The notes: generated from the letters alone by a model not told the origin. 64,000 bases of DNA from Candidatus Melainabacteria bacterium MEL.A1 (GCA_001765415.1 CP017245.1:558001-622000), one strand, 5' to 3'; positions 8,918-18,785 are shown, numbered from the stretch's first letter. Numbers and translations: made by a program.

Positions 8918-9706
8918 ATGAGTGGAATAATTGATAGTTACAAAAAAGTTTTTGAAAACAAACAAGCACATGTTTGGTTAGCAATTGTGGCACTAATTTG
9001 GAGTGTCACATCAACTCTATTAGACATAAAATTGGGAAACGGAGACACTCCCAAAAACAACATTATCGACTTAATATTTAGTTTACTTATTGGAGTGTAC
9101 AGTTTGCAATTTATACACAATGCAATAAACAATATTAACAACGGACTTCTACCTTCTATCAAAGAAGTTCAACCAAAAATTATTTGGGGAATGATTAAAT
9201 TAAATATAGTTTGGGGAATTTACGCCGTATTAGTTTTAATTTTGGCATTTATTTCTTATATCGCAACTCATTTATTATTTTTACCAATATTGATAGTTCT
9301 TGCATTATTAATTTTGTCTGCTCCCGTTTATTATATTTTCTTAGCTTACGCAGAAGATTTGAATACCAAAGGATTATACAACATTGCACAGATTTTCTCA
9401 TTTTTCAAGGTAGCGTATAAACCTTTATACATCAATGTTTGCTTGTATATTTTAACAACTCTTGCAGCCCTTATTATTTATATAATGGTTTATGTCGTTG
9501 CGGGATTAATCGGAATTGATGAAATCGGAATGATTACAAAAGATTATTATGTAATGGATATTATTATGAATGCTATCGCAAGTTATATCTTGATTATAAC
9601 TTGGTATTTTGCATATCCGTATTCCTTGATTCCATCTTACAAAGAAAATATCAGACCATTATTAAAAAAAACTGAATGTTTTTCACAGGAAGAAGAGGTT
9701 CAATAG
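8918..9706 (+). CDS. Multi-pass membrane protein, unknown (tandem copy 1)
   Basis: 262 residues with about six hydrophobic segments and a short polar C-tail. GAGGAG lies upstream of the ATG. It begins with an amphipathic SGIIDSYKKVFENKQAH stretch before the first membrane segment, the same plan as the next gene (ARLLEGVKNLYKGKDAIN). The stop TAG shares its last base with the probable GTG start of that gene, so the two are translationally coupled and their products may form a complex. No transporter or enzyme motif is recognised. Confidence 0.8.
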   Translation: MSGIIDSYKKVFENKQAHVWLAIVALIWSVTSTLLDIKLGNGDTPKNNIIDLIFSLLIGVYSLQFIHNAINNINNGLLPSIKEVQPKIIWGMIKLNIVWGIYAVLVLILAFISYIATHLLFLPILIVLALLILSAPVYYIFLAYAEDLNTKGLYNIAQIFSFFKVAYKPLYINVCLYILTTLAALIIYIMVYVVAGLIGIDEIGMITKDYYVMDIIMNAIASYILIITWYFAYPYSLIPSYKENIRPLLKKTECFSQEEEVQ

Positions 9707-10452
9707 TGGCAAGACTTCTTGAGGGTGTAAAAAACTTATATAAAGGCAAAGATGCAATAAATAGACAAATCTGCTTGTTCTCAATATGCGGAATTATCGG
9801 ATTAGTCAACGCATATTTGGCACTCGGAATACAAAACATTAATGAAGTTACATTGTTGCAAAAAATCATCTTCGGAATTTTAAACCTACTATTTGGGTTG
9901 TTTTTTGTCGGTTATGAAACAATTTTCTTACATTCTAGGGAACTTCCAGATATTAATCTTGATACAATTAAACTCGGATTAAAGAAAATTCCATTCATTA
10001 TCTTTTTGATTAATGTGCCGATTATTTTATTAAGTCTTTTTTCAAAGTTTCATTATTTTGCATTTTGTTTAGATACAATACTTGCAATTCCAATGGTAAT
10101 AATGCTTGCAGGCTTTTCATACAATTATGATGACAATGATAGCTTTGATATTTTCAAAAAATTCAGAGTAACAGAATATTTTACTCTACTATTAGAAAGA
10201 ATTTGGATTGTAATAATGAGTTATATGATTACTTTTTCACTCATTTTTATTACATTTTTTGTTTTGGGATTAATAATAGCGTTTATATATAAAGGTGATA
10301 CAAGTTCAATTGGATTTCTTATTTCTTCTCAACAAGCAATAATCTCAAAACTTACAAGCTACATAACAGTAATAATCCTAACTTACGTTCTATCAATTGG
10401 AACTTTGGCTTGGGATTACGAATTAGTAAAATTAGCAGAAGATAAAGATTAA
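9706..10452 (+). CDS. Multi-pass membrane protein, unknown (tandem copy 2)
   Basis: 248 residues from GTG 9706. This start is preferred over ATG 9676 because AGAGGTT sits at the right distance and the resulting N-terminus matches the layout of the upstream protein. About six hydrophobic segments are seen. It is coupled to the preceding gene by a one-base overlap and is likely a diverged duplicate of it. The gene ends overlapping the convergent nucleotidase gene by four bases. The function is unknown. Confidence 0.75.
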   Translation: MARLLEGVKNLYKGKDAINRQICLFSICGIIGLVNAYLALGIQNINEVTLLQKIIFGILNLLFGLFFVGYETIFLHSRELPDINLDTIKLGLKKIPFIIFLINVPIILLSLFSKFHYFAFCLDTILAIPMVIMLAGFSYNYDDNDSFDIFKKFRVTEYFTLLLERIWIVIMSYMITFSLIFITFFVLGLIIAFIYKGDTSSIGFLISSQQAIISKLTSYITVIILTYVLSIGTLAWDYELVKLAEDKD

Positions 10453-11987
10453 TCTACAACCTGTATTCTACCATCATCAACAATATCAACAGGTTCTTTG
10501 TGGCGTGCCATATAATCTTCTACACACTGAGTAATGTCAAAATTGCAAACCCTATCCGCTTTGTCAATTTTTTTCAACATCGTAAACCCATCATGACCTT
10601 GCGCATAATAATCTGTTAGAGCAGTTTTATAAGTTTTATCGGTTCTCGGATTTTTTATATCAATCGGAGTTTCTTTGCCATCTTTTGCAACAAAAGTCGC
10701 ACTTCTTAATTCACCATTTTTTCCAATTGTGTATTTCAAACCTGACACATGAACAATTCCAGGTTTATTATTCGGATTTACGAGAGATTTTGCGGAAACC
10801 TTCAAAGCATCGACAATTTCTTTTTCCGAATAATCAGCAACAACCATCTTATTTTTGAATGGAGAAATATCATCTAACCATCTTGTATCAAGTTTTCCTG
10901 CCTCAAAGTAACCTCTAATTGTTGCAGAACCGAATAAGGCAATGTCAGTACCTAATTCTTCTTTCATACAATCACACATAAAGTTTGCATGACCACTTGG
11001 GTCAATAGATGCGTTATTTGGAGGAGGTGGAGCAGAATTTATAACCCCTACCACTTTTGGTTTGCCCAAAATTTGTTCAAATACATGTTTTACAAGCGGA
11101 CTACGCTTAAAGCCTCTTGTGCTTGTAACATTGTTTTGAACCTTTGTCATAACACCATTTTTATCCCATTCAACATTCAAAACACCAAAATAGTTTCCAT
11201 CACGTCCAGCTTGCGTAATTACAACAGGTTCACCCGCTTTTGAATTAAACAAATTTACACCAGGTTTTACATCCTTAACTAAATTGTGAGAATGCCCACC
11301 CAAAATTATATCAATACCTTCTGTATTTTTGGCAATCTGTTGATCATAACCAAAACCAACATGTGATAACAAGATAATCTTATTTACACCTTGCTTTTTT
11401 AGTTTATCAACTTCTGTTTGAATATCTTTTATTGTATTTTCTACATTATCAACTTTTAATTCATCAAAAATCTTGCCATATTTCAAACGAGAGAATAAAT
11501 CAACCGGTGCAGCACCAATAATTCCGTATCTGTTACCATCAACTTCTTGGATATATGATTTTTTAATCTTGTCACAGAGTGGGTTTTCAGGTTTTATATT
11601 AACATTACAAGCAAGCATTTTATAGCCCATGTGCGGAATTAACTCTGCAATATGCTCAGGCATATCGCATTCGTGATTTCCGACCGCTGATGCCATAATC
11701 CCCATAATATTCTGTGCTTCAACCATAACTTTATTTGCAGGAACAGGTTCACCGAGCTGAATATCGCCTGATGACAATTTTAGCTTATCAGTCGGAACAG
11801 ATGGCGTAAAGCTATCAAAAACATTTGATGCAGCAATTGTTCTTTCCATGTTTATTGATTTGCCATGAAAATCATTAATGTAAAAGATGCTTGTACGACT
11901 GTTAGGTTCTGTTTTACCGTCTGGCGATTTGCTTTTAACCGCCTGCGCTGTAAAATTCAATTGTGAACTGTTAATGGGCGTTATCAT
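10449..11987 (-). CDS. UshA-like 5'-nucleotidase/metallophosphoesterase without signal peptide
   Basis: 512 residues. The N-terminal metallophosphatase domain shows the binuclear-metal motifs INDFHG (near residue 38), SSGD (72), GNHECD (102), LSHVG (about 208) and GGHSHN (about 232). The C-terminal 5'-nucleotidase domain (residues about 310-490) has the substrate loop region including GHDGF. UshA-type enzymes hydrolyse nucleotides or UDP-sugars, normally in the periplasm, but no signal peptide is visible here. The N-terminus is polar and carries the QLNFTAQ motif shared with other unknown proteins in the window. Location and substrate are uncertain. Confidence 0.88.
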   Translation of the reverse strand: MITPINSSQLNFTAQAVKSKSPDGKTEPNSRTSIFYINDFHGKSINMERTIAASNVFDSFTPSVPTDKLKLSSGDIQLGEPVPANKVMVEAQNIMGIMASAVGNHECDMPEHIAELIPHMGYKMLACNVNIKPENPLCDKIKKSYIQEVDGNRYGIIGAAPVDLFSRLKYGKIFDELKVDNVENTIKDIQTEVDKLKKQGVNKIILLSHVGFGYDQQIAKNTEGIDIILGGHSHNLVKDVKPGVNLFNSKAGEPVVITQAGRDGNYFGVLNVEWDKNGVMTKVQNNVTSTRGFKRSPLVKHVFEQILGKPKVVGVINSAPPPPNNASIDPSGHANFMCDCMKEELGTDIALFGSATIRGYFEAGKLDTRWLDDISPFKNKMVVADYSEKEIVDALKVSAKSLVNPNNKPGIVHVSGLKYTIGKNGELRSATFVAKDGKETPIDIKNPRTDKTYKTALTDYYAQGHDGFTMLKKIDKADRVCNFDITQCVEDYMARHKEPVDIVDDGRIQVVD

Positions 11988-12076
11988 TTAATCAGGTTCC
12001 CTCTAACATTAAAAAGCATAAAAATAATTTTTGCTAAAGAAAAATAAAAGGTTTACAAAAGTTTAAAGATTTTAGA

Positions 12077-12295
12077 CTATTTTTCTTGCAAGAAAAATTC
12101 AACCGGTTGCTTAAAATAATTGCTAAATTTTAACGCATTAACTAAAGAAATGTTATGTTTTCCACTCTCTACATTTGAAATATAAACAGAACTGACATTC
12201 AATGCTTCCGCCAATTTCTCTTGCGAGATTTTTTGCCTTAATCGTTCAATTTTTATATTAAAACCAAATGTTTTTAGAAGTTTAATATCATCCAT
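12077..12295 (-). CDS. Xre-family helix-turn-helix regulator (pair B)
   Basis: 72-residue single HTH_3 domain: RQKISQEKLAEALNVSSVYI followed by NVESGKHNISL, ending VEFFLQEK. It is divergent from the pseudopilin gene at 12381 with 85 bases between starts. No good Shine-Dalgarno. The ATAGTTTA half-site covers its own start codon and has an inverted copy near the start of the pseudopilin transcript, so autoregulation plus control of the neighbour is likely (inference). Confidence 0.87.
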   Translation of the reverse strand: MDDIKLLKTFGFNIKIERLRQKISQEKLAEALNVSSVYISNVESGKHNISLVNALKFSNYFKQPVEFFLQEK

Positions 12296-12358
12296 AGTTT
12301 AAATTTATAACCTTGACTTTATTTTATCTATAATGTATAAGATAAATATATAAACTAT
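12294..12358. promoter_or_regulatory. Divergent control region, pair B
   Basis: Rightward promoter TTGACT (12313-12318), 17 bases, TATAAG (12336-12341), just upstream of the pseudopilin start. Inverted half-sites ATAGTTTA (12294-12301) and TAAACTAT (12351-12358) flank it and are candidate operators. Confidence 0.6.
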
Positions 12359-12380
12359 AGATTAAATCATTGAGGTGCTT

Positions 12381-13097
12381 ATGTTTTCTTACACATTAAA
12401 AAATAAAACTGCATTCACATTGGCGGAAGTTTTGATTACACTTGGAATAATAGGAATTGTAGCTGCTCTAACCTTGCCTGCCCTTAACCAACATTATAAA
12501 AGACAAGAGGTAGAAACTCGACTTCAAAAATTTTATTCAACAATGAACCAAGCTCTAAAACAATCCGAACTTGATAATGGCGATATTACCACATGGGAAT
12601 ATAATATAAAATCAAACGGAAGAGATAATGACACAAATGTAGAATGGTATAACAAATATCTAGCTCCATATTTGAAACCGCTTAAAGTAGATATTGATAA
12701 TAGTAATAATTATGTTCTCATATATTTTACAGACGGCAGCATGGTGCTTTTACGCAGAGCAGGAACTACGTACAATTATTTTCCAAATGCAAAAAATTAT
12801 GAAAAGTTAAAGGATGAATTTATTGATATAGAGACAATAGGAAGATCTACAAAAATACTTGGAAAAGATTGTTTTTTATTTGCTCTTATGCCTGAGCCAA
12901 ACCCGACACAAAACGGATGGGATTACCACAAAAACAAGGGAATAGAACCATACAGATGGCATGGAGCAGGGACAACACTAGACCTAAAATCAACAACAGG
13001 ATATGGGTGTTCCAAAACAGGGACAAAACAGTATTGTACCGCAGTAATTCAAGAAAACGGGTGGAAAATTCCGAAAGATTATCCTGTCCGATTTTAA
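12381..13097 (+). CDS. Pseudopilin/type IV pilin-like protein (pair B)
   Basis: 238 residues from ATG 12381, with GAGG eight bases upstream. An 11-residue leader (MFSYTLKNKTA) is followed by F+1 and Glu+5 in FTLAEVLITLGIIGIVAAL. The C-terminal domain has paired Cys and ends NGWKIPKDYPVRF, nearly the same as the pseudopilin at 37476. It belongs with those at 6808 and 37476 to one subfamily (shared SExxNG and YGC elements). Transcription starts from the TTGACT/TATAAG promoter. The exported fold is unknown beyond the N-terminal helix. Confidence 0.9.
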   Translation: MFSYTLKNKTAFTLAEVLITLGIIGIVAALTLPALNQHYKRQEVETRLQKFYSTMNQALKQSELDNGDITTWEYNIKSNGRDNDTNVEWYNKYLAPYLKPLKVDIDNSNNYVLIYFTDGSMVLLRRAGTTYNYFPNAKNYEKLKDEFIDIETIGRSTKILGKDCFLFALMPEPNPTQNGWDYHKNKGIEPYRWHGAGTTLDLKSTTGYGCSKTGTKQYCTAVIQENGWKIPKDYPVRF

Positions 13098-13155
13098 TTC
13101 TCTCCTAAATTTATTTCCAAAACAGACTTTACATCTAAACATCTAGTTAAAATAC

Positions 13156-13185
13156 AAAAGCACCCGTTAAAGGTGCTTTTATTAT
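13156..13185 (+). terminator. Hairpin terminator of pseudopilin B
   Basis: 9-bp stem AAAAGCACC (13156-13164) and GGTGCTTTT (13172-13180) followed by ATTAT. It also lies 22 bases from the end of the convergent gene at 13207 and may serve it. Confidence 0.85.
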
Positions 13186-13206
13186 CTAAAATTGATGAGT
13201 TATTAA

Positions 13207-13509
13207 TTATTCCATCTCATCCATAGCTTGAAGCTGTTTCTTCTTGTAATTGTGAATTACTGCATCCACAAGAAGCTCATAAGACTTCATATTCTCAATA
13301 TTCGGGAACTCAGTCTTAAGTTGTTCTCTGACCATTGCTTCCAGCTTACGTTCGTCAGAACTTGATTTCAATTCGTCAACTCCGCTAACCATACTGATAT
13401 AATCAGCCTTGTTTACATTACGGTGCATAAAGTTTAACCAACGCAATTTCGGGCTAATTTGCTCGCCGAATGTTTTTACAATTTTTAGATTTTTCAATCG
13501 TTCCAACAT
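13207..13509 (-). CDS. Hypothetical 100-residue protein
   Basis: Unrecognised, mainly helical, charged protein (MLERLKNLKIVKTFGEQ... ending QLQAMDEME). GTAGGAG precedes the ATG. No signal peptide, membrane segment or Cys. It is a single gene between a terminator and glyS. The function is unknown. Confidence 0.75.
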   Translation of the reverse strand: MLERLKNLKIVKTFGEQISPKLRWLNFMHRNVNKADYISMVSGVDELKSSSDERKLEAMVREQLKTEFPNIENMKSYELLVDAVIHNYKKKQLQAMDEME

Positions 13510-13616
13510 GAGTTGACTCCTACCAATTTATTTTTTTTCGAATTACCTTCTTTACACTATTGTAAAGTATCCTGAAAAAAATAATTTACTTTTTTACAAA
13601 TATTGTTTACATTTCT

Positions 13617-15668
13617 TTATAATTTACTAAAATCAGCTAAATATGCGTATTTTGACTTTAACAATGTTAATAAAGCAAGTCTATTTTCTTTAACATTTTC
13701 ATCCTTATCCATTACAAGAACATCGTTAAAGAATTTTTCTACAGAAGGATTAATTTCTTCTAACTGTTTCAAATACGCATCATAGCTCAAGTTTTCAGAA
13801 ACTGTTTCAATTTGAGATAATAGCATGCCTTCAGCCGGTTCTTTAAACAATGATTTATTAACCTGTTTATTGCTATCTTCTTTCAACATTCTCAAAACTC
13901 TGTTTGCACTTTCCAACAACGCCGGAGAGTTCAATTTTGCAACAACTTCAACTCGTTTAATATAATCTGTCAAATCAACAAGCGGATTTTTATTTGCTGC
14001 ACAAGCTTCCAAAACATTCTTAGGATATTTTTCTGACAAGAAAATAATCAATCTTTGAATAAAGAAATCATAAATTTCATCAGTAATTTTCCCTGAAACT
14101 CTGCTTACACAAGAGCCGGCAGCTTTTTTTAACTTATTAACAAAGCCTTCGCCTTCAGTTGAAATCGGCAATAATAATAACGCTTCATTAACCAAAGTTG
14201 CTAAATCTATTTTCAAATCATTTGCAAGAATTGTTCTTATAATACCTAATGCCGCACGTCTTACCCCCAATGGGTCAGAAGAACCTGTAGGTTTTTTACC
14301 TTCTGCGAACACTGCACAAATATTGTCCATTTTATCAGCAATACCAACTATTTGACCTTCAAGAGTTTTGGCAATTTCACCATCTGCGTTTAGAGGGAAG
14401 TAGTGTTCTTTGATACCTTCACAAACATTTTCCGGCTCTTTTGAAACCCTAGCATAATCAGCACCGATAAAGCCTTGAAGTTCCGTAAATTCAAATACCA
14501 ATTTGGTTGCCAAATCCGCTTTTGCCAAAAGAGCTGTTCTTTCAACTGTAGAATTGTTTCCAATCATAAGTTTTGACAATTTAACAAGTCTTTGCGCCTT
14601 GTCATACATTGACCCCATACCTTTTTGGAAAGTAATACCTTTTATATCTTCTACATAATCAACAAGCGGTTTTCTTGTATCTTCATTAAAGAAAAATACT
14701 GCATCATCAAGACGAGCCTTGATTACACGGACATTCCCAGCTGCAATGTTTTCAAAATTATTACCTAGATAATTTGTCATAGTAATAAATTTGTTAATCA
14801 ATTTGCCATCTTTGTACAACGCAAAGTATCTTTGATGAACAGCCATTACAGTAACAACAAGTTCTTCCGGCAATTTCAAATATTCTGTAGAAAATTCACA
14901 AACCGCAGGAACAGGATACTCAGTAATGAACGTAACTTCTTCCAACAAATCGTCTGTGTAATAAGGTTCAGCTCCTAATTTAGCAGCTTCTTCTTTCGCT
15001 CTTTGAATAATAATTTGTTTTCTTTCTTCCTGATCAACAATCACGTTATGTTTGCGCATAATTTCAATATAATCATCAGGAGAAGTAATTACGGCATCTT
15101 TTTCTGCCGCAAACCTATGACCACGAGAAACATTTGAGCTTTCTCTATCAATAATTTTTATCTTAACTTCTTCATTATCAAGAATTGAAACAATCCACCT
15201 GATAGGACGAGAGAATTTAACCTCATTTTCTGCCCATCTCATAAAGTGAGAACCTTGAAGTTTCAAAACAATTGTTGGAACATTATCTTTCAAAAGTTCA
15301 ACAATTGATTTTCCTTTAATAATAATTTTGGCATGTATATAATCATTTTCAATATATAAATCAGTTGGATTAATACCATTTTTCTTACAAAAACCTTCAC
15401 CAGCCTTTGTCAAATTCCCATTTTCATCATAAGCAACTTTTTTAATAGGACCTTTAACAATTTTTTCTTCATCTTTGCTTTGTTTCTCTAATCCAGAAAT
15501 AATAACTGCCAAACGTCTTGGTGTTGCATAAACATTAACGTTTTCAAACTCAACTTTATTATTATTCAAAAAAGTTTCAAATCCGTTTTTCAACTGCTGA
15601 ATAGCAGACGGAATAAACTTATAAGGTAATTCTTCACATCCAACTTCTAATAAATATTTACTCATCAT
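13617..15668 (-). CDS. glyS: Glycyl-tRNA synthetase beta subunit
   Basis: 683 residues, a normal length for the beta subunit of the bacterial alpha2-beta2 enzyme that charges tRNA-Gly. The N-terminal LLEVGCEELPYKFI signature and the central VMAVHQRYFA region are seen, and the C-terminal anticodon-binding (DALR-like) part lies around residues 560-680. AAAGGAT lies just before the two candidate ATGs. The catalytic alpha subunit glyQ is not adjacent and must be elsewhere. Confidence 0.95.
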   Translation of the reverse strand: MMSKYLLEVGCEELPYKFIPSAIQQLKNGFETFLNNNKVEFENVNVYATPRRLAVIISGLEKQSKDEEKIVKGPIKKVAYDENGNLTKAGEGFCKKNGINPTDLYIENDYIHAKIIIKGKSIVELLKDNVPTIVLKLQGSHFMRWAENEVKFSRPIRWIVSILDNEEVKIKIIDRESSNVSRGHRFAAEKDAVITSPDDYIEIMRKHNVIVDQEERKQIIIQRAKEEAAKLGAEPYYTDDLLEEVTFITEYPVPAVCEFSTEYLKLPEELVVTVMAVHQRYFALYKDGKLINKFITMTNYLGNNFENIAAGNVRVIKARLDDAVFFFNEDTRKPLVDYVEDIKGITFQKGMGSMYDKAQRLVKLSKLMIGNNSTVERTALLAKADLATKLVFEFTELQGFIGADYARVSKEPENVCEGIKEHYFPLNADGEIAKTLEGQIVGIADKMDNICAVFAEGKKPTGSSDPLGVRRAALGIIRTILANDLKIDLATLVNEALLLLPISTEGEGFVNKLKKAAGSCVSRVSGKITDEIYDFFIQRLIIFLSEKYPKNVLEACAANKNPLVDLTDYIKRVEVVAKLNSPALLESANRVLRMLKEDSNKQVNKSLFKEPAEGMLLSQIETVSENLSYDAYLKQLEEINPSVEKFFNDVLVMDKDENVKENRLALLTLLKSKYAYLADFSKL

Positions 15669-15804
15669 AATATCCTTTAATTCTACTGTACTTCAATTAT
15701 ATACTTGAAAAAAGAGAATGTAAAGAAGTTTCATTTTGAACTCCTCTCTCACTCGATGAGAAATCCTGTCCTCAAAACAACAACTAAAATTTCCATAAAA
15801 AATT

Positions 15805-15877
15805 TGCGCTTGGCGCGATTCGAACGCGCGACCTATCCCTTAAAAGGGGAGTGCTCTACCAGCTGAGCTACAAGCGC
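15805..15877 (-). tRNA. tRNA-Lys (UUU)
   Basis: 73-base cloverleaf. The acceptor stem GCGCTTG/CAAGCGC is perfect, the D-arm contains AGCTCAGCTGGTAGAGC, the anticodon loop CTTTTAA gives anticodon TTT (15844-15842), and the T-arm is GCGCG-TTCGAAT-CGCGC. CCA is not encoded. Confidence 0.97.
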
Positions 15878-16002
15878 AAAAATTAATTGCTATTCATTTC
15901 GTCTGTGGTTTTATAGTAGCAAGAACATTTTTTAATGTCAATAGTTTTTTGTTATTTTTTTTATTTATTTTTTATTTATCCTGCTCCAAATTACAACAAA
16001 AC

Positions 16003-16030
16003 AAAAGCCCGTCAAGGATAACGGGCTTTT
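16003..16030 (-). terminator. Hairpin terminator
   Basis: 10-bp stem AAAAGCCCGT (16003-16012) and ACGGGCTTTT (16021-16030) with an 8-base loop, right after the stop of the leftward HTH gene. Confidence 0.88.
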
Positions 16031-16034
16031 TGAA

Positions 16035-16598
16035 TTACTTAAGATGAATATATTTTTTGGCACAATCAAACATTGAATTTACTAATGCAGCATTAGAATA
16101 AATATTCATTCCATTCATTTCTAACACTTGTTTCATACGCTTTTCCCACATTGAATAAATATCATCTTTATTCAAATCCAAAACTTGCGCAATCATTGCC
16201 AACTCTTTAAAATCAATCGGAATTGGCAAAGTACCTCTCAGCATGTCCACAATATCCAATCTTTTTTTTCGTGGAAACGATTTTAAAAAAGTTATAACAG
16301 ACATGCCTTTTTCTTTCATGACACTTTTGAAAAACTCAACCGCATCATCAATCAACAAAGGTTCTTGAGGAATTTTATATTCTTCAAATTCTTCCGGTTC
16401 AATCTCCATAACTGTTGCAATTCTCTCAATTGTAGTCGAACGTGTAGAAAACGGAATTGAATTATCTATCAAGTTATACACGTAAGACAGTGTAACTCCA
16501 ATCATTTCGGCAAAATCTTTTTTGTGTAAAGAATTTTTCTCTAAAAATTTTGCGACCTTTTCAGAACTTTTTTCTTGTACTATTGGTTTATTTTTCAT
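16035..16598 (-). CDS. HTH-domain regulatory protein, 187 residues
   Basis: The start is ATG 16598 (MKNKPIVQEK), preceded by GAGGAT; a longer frame lacks a binding site. The N-terminal half is a helix-turn-helix of Xre/lambda type (KKDFAEMIGVTLSYVYNLID). The C-terminal half repeats a helical layout (SVITFLKSFPRKKRLDIVDML...), possibly a second degenerate HTH. It is larger than the small Xre proteins paired with pseudopilins and has no divergent pilin partner. Targets are unknown. Confidence 0.82.
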   Translation of the reverse strand: MKNKPIVQEKSSEKVAKFLEKNSLHKKDFAEMIGVTLSYVYNLIDNSIPFSTRSTTIERIATVMEIEPEEFEEYKIPQEPLLIDDAVEFFKSVMKEKGMSVITFLKSFPRKKRLDIVDMLRGTLPIPIDFKELAMIAQVLDLNKDDIYSMWEKRMKQVLEMNGMNIYSNAALVNSMFDCAKKYIHLK

Positions 16599-16725
16599 AA
16601 TCACATCCTCTTCTTTTGTAATAATAAAATAAATGTTTTTTATCAATTTGTTAAGCGAAAGCATGGTAAACAGGTATGGTAATCTTTATTTACGTTAAAA
16701 TAATAAATATAAAGGATAAGGTAAT

Positions 16726-17271
16726 ATGAAATTAATCGTAGGACTTGGAAATGTAGGAGAAAAATACTGTTTTACCCGCCATAACGCAGGTTTTATGGTA
16801 TTGGACAAACTCGCACTTGATAACAATTTTTCGTTCCGAGAAGAAAGTAAACTAAAATGTTTTCTCGCAAAATCAAATGACGTAATGTATATAAAACCAA
16901 CAACTTTCATGAATTTGTCAGGCGAAGCTGTTCGTGCAGTTATGGATTATTATAAAATTGATGTCAAAGATATCTTAATTGTTTATGACGATATTGCTCT
17001 TGATTTAGGCAGATTACGTTTTAGAGCAAACGGCTCTGATGGCGGACATAACGGAATAAAATCAATAATTTCTCATGTCGGAACAAAAGAATTTGATCGT
17101 TTAAAATTCGGGATAGGACCTCAACCAAATATTCCGTCTGAAAATTATGTTTTACAAAATTTCCCAAAAGATCAACTTGATACCTTAAAAGAAACTTTAA
17201 AAAGAGCAGACGAGGCGATTAAATTTTATCTTGAAAACGATATTCAAAAAGCGCAAAATAAATTTAACTAG
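16726..17271 (+). CDS. pth: Peptidyl-tRNA hydrolase
   Basis: 181 residues. Cleaves peptidyl-tRNA that drops off stalled ribosomes. The catalytic His in TRHNAGF (residue 20), the Asn of FMNLSGEAV and the Asp of VYDDIALDLG (near 90) are present, as is the SDGGHNGIKSI signature. The binding site AAGGATAAGG precedes the ATG. It is followed by a TPR gene with its own Shine-Dalgarno, 68 bases on. Confidence 0.96.
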   Translation: MKLIVGLGNVGEKYCFTRHNAGFMVLDKLALDNNFSFREESKLKCFLAKSNDVMYIKPTTFMNLSGEAVRAVMDYYKIDVKDILIVYDDIALDLGRLRFRANGSDGGHNGIKSIISHVGTKEFDRLKFGIGPQPNIPSENYVLQNFPKDQLDTLKETLKRADEAIKFYLENDIQKAQNKFN

Positions 17272-17339
17272 CCAACAAGATTATTGATATTCCTATGTTT
17301 AATATATAATTAAGGAAACAAAGATTTAAGGAGTTCCAA

Positions 17340-18746
17340 ATGAGTTTACAAACCGCAGAACAATATGAAGAAAATGAACAATATACACAGGCTTATGAAG
17401 AATATAAAAAACTTCACGAAAGAAATCCGAAAGACTTGAGTATTTTAGAACGCTTAGGTCATCTTTCAATGCTCTTGGACAACAAAGACGAAGCCGCAGA
17501 ATATTACACAAAAATTCTTCAATATGATGCAACAAATGTTCTAGCTTATGAACAATTGATGGATATTTACGTAACAACTGACAGATATAAATATTACGTA
17601 TATAGAGGCAATATGCACTCTGTAGAACATCAACTGGAACACGCAATTAATGATTACAAAAAAGCCGTAAATTGCGCCCAAGAGGACAAAGACATGCTTG
17701 CAGCAAGATTTGTTTTGGGAACTCTATATGAACAAACTAACAACAATATCAAAGCAATTGATGAATATTTAAAAGTTATTGATCATGAAGGCACTCATGA
17801 AGATGTTTACATCAGATTGTCAAACCTTTATTTAAAAGAAGATGCAATTCCTAGTGCGGTAGAAGTTCTTGAGAGAGCGAGAAAATCAGGTTATGATACA
17901 ACTAACGTAAAAGAAATGTTATCTGATTTATATCTAAAAAACGGAAACCCTGAAAAAGCTTTTGAGATAACAACAGACGAGCTTACAAAAGTTAAATGCT
18001 TGCTTGATATGGATAAAAAAGACGAAGCAATCCAAAAACTTAACCAAATGGAAGATCAATATAGTCACATTGCGCAATTCCATTCACTAAAAGCTCAATA
18101 TTATTATATGACAGGCGATTATGACAAAGCTTTGGAATGCGTTGCGAAATTCGATGAATTAGAAAAAAATTCTCCTCTTACATATCAAATGCGTGCGCTT
18201 ATTTATGAAGAAAAGAATGACGATTACAACGCTCACATAAATTGGGGTAAATACAATTTGGTTAGAGGCAACAAAGACATTGCAATAAACGAATATTTGA
18301 ACGCTTATCAATTAAAAAACGACGATTTAGAATTACTAAACACTCTTGCAATGTTGTTGGAAGAATCTGGGGATAAAAACCACGCAATGGAATTTTACGA
18401 AAAAATTTCTAAACTTGATGAAAACGATAAAAAATCATTAGAAAAACTTGCAGAATTTAGAGAAAGCATAGGTGATTACAGAATGCAAGCCGAATACTTG
18501 TTAAAACTTTATCATCTTGATAAAAGAAATTCTACAACTGTAAAAAAATTGGGTGAAGCTTACGACAAACTAAGAAACAAACCGGCAGCAATCGAATGTT
18601 ATGAAAAATTCTTAGAAATAGGAAAAGGTAGTCCTGAATATTCAAAAATCCAACATAAATTGGAAAAACTTAAAAACTCAGACATCCAAGAAGACGAAGG
18701 GTTTTTAGATAAATTTATAAACTGGTTTAATAAAAACAAAATGTAA
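17340..18746 (+). CDS. Tetratricopeptide-repeat protein
   Basis: 468 residues made almost wholly of TPR-like 34-residue helix pairs (for example AYEEYKKLHERNPKDLSILE near residue 20, and repeats ending in A-x-x-x-Y/E-x-K-x-L/I-x-x-D). No signal peptide, so probably a cytoplasmic scaffold. AAGGAG lies upstream. The final residues (FLDKFINWFNKNK) form a separate amphipathic helix. The partner is unknown. It ends in a strong terminator. Confidence 0.88.
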   Translation: MSLQTAEQYEENEQYTQAYEEYKKLHERNPKDLSILERLGHLSMLLDNKDEAAEYYTKILQYDATNVLAYEQLMDIYVTTDRYKYYVYRGNMHSVEHQLEHAINDYKKAVNCAQEDKDMLAARFVLGTLYEQTNNNIKAIDEYLKVIDHEGTHEDVYIRLSNLYLKEDAIPSAVEVLERARKSGYDTTNVKEMLSDLYLKNGNPEKAFEITTDELTKVKCLLDMDKKDEAIQKLNQMEDQYSHIAQFHSLKAQYYYMTGDYDKALECVAKFDELEKNSPLTYQMRALIYEEKNDDYNAHINWGKYNLVRGNKDIAINEYLNAYQLKNDDLELLNTLAMLLEESGDKNHAMEFYEKISKLDENDKKSLEKLAEFRESIGDYRMQAEYLLKLYHLDKRNSTTVKKLGEAYDKLRNKPAAIECYEKFLEIGKGSPEYSKIQHKLEKLKNSDIQEDEGFLDKFINWFNKNKM

Positions 18747-18750
18747 TAAT

Positions 18751-18783
18751 AAAAAGGTTGAACATTTAGTTCAACCTTTTTTA
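18751..18783. terminator. Bidirectional hairpin terminator
   Basis: 13-bp perfect stem AAAAAGGTTGAAC (18751-18763) and its complement (18769-18781) around a 5-base loop, between convergent genes. Confidence 0.93.
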
Positions 18784-18785
18784 TT

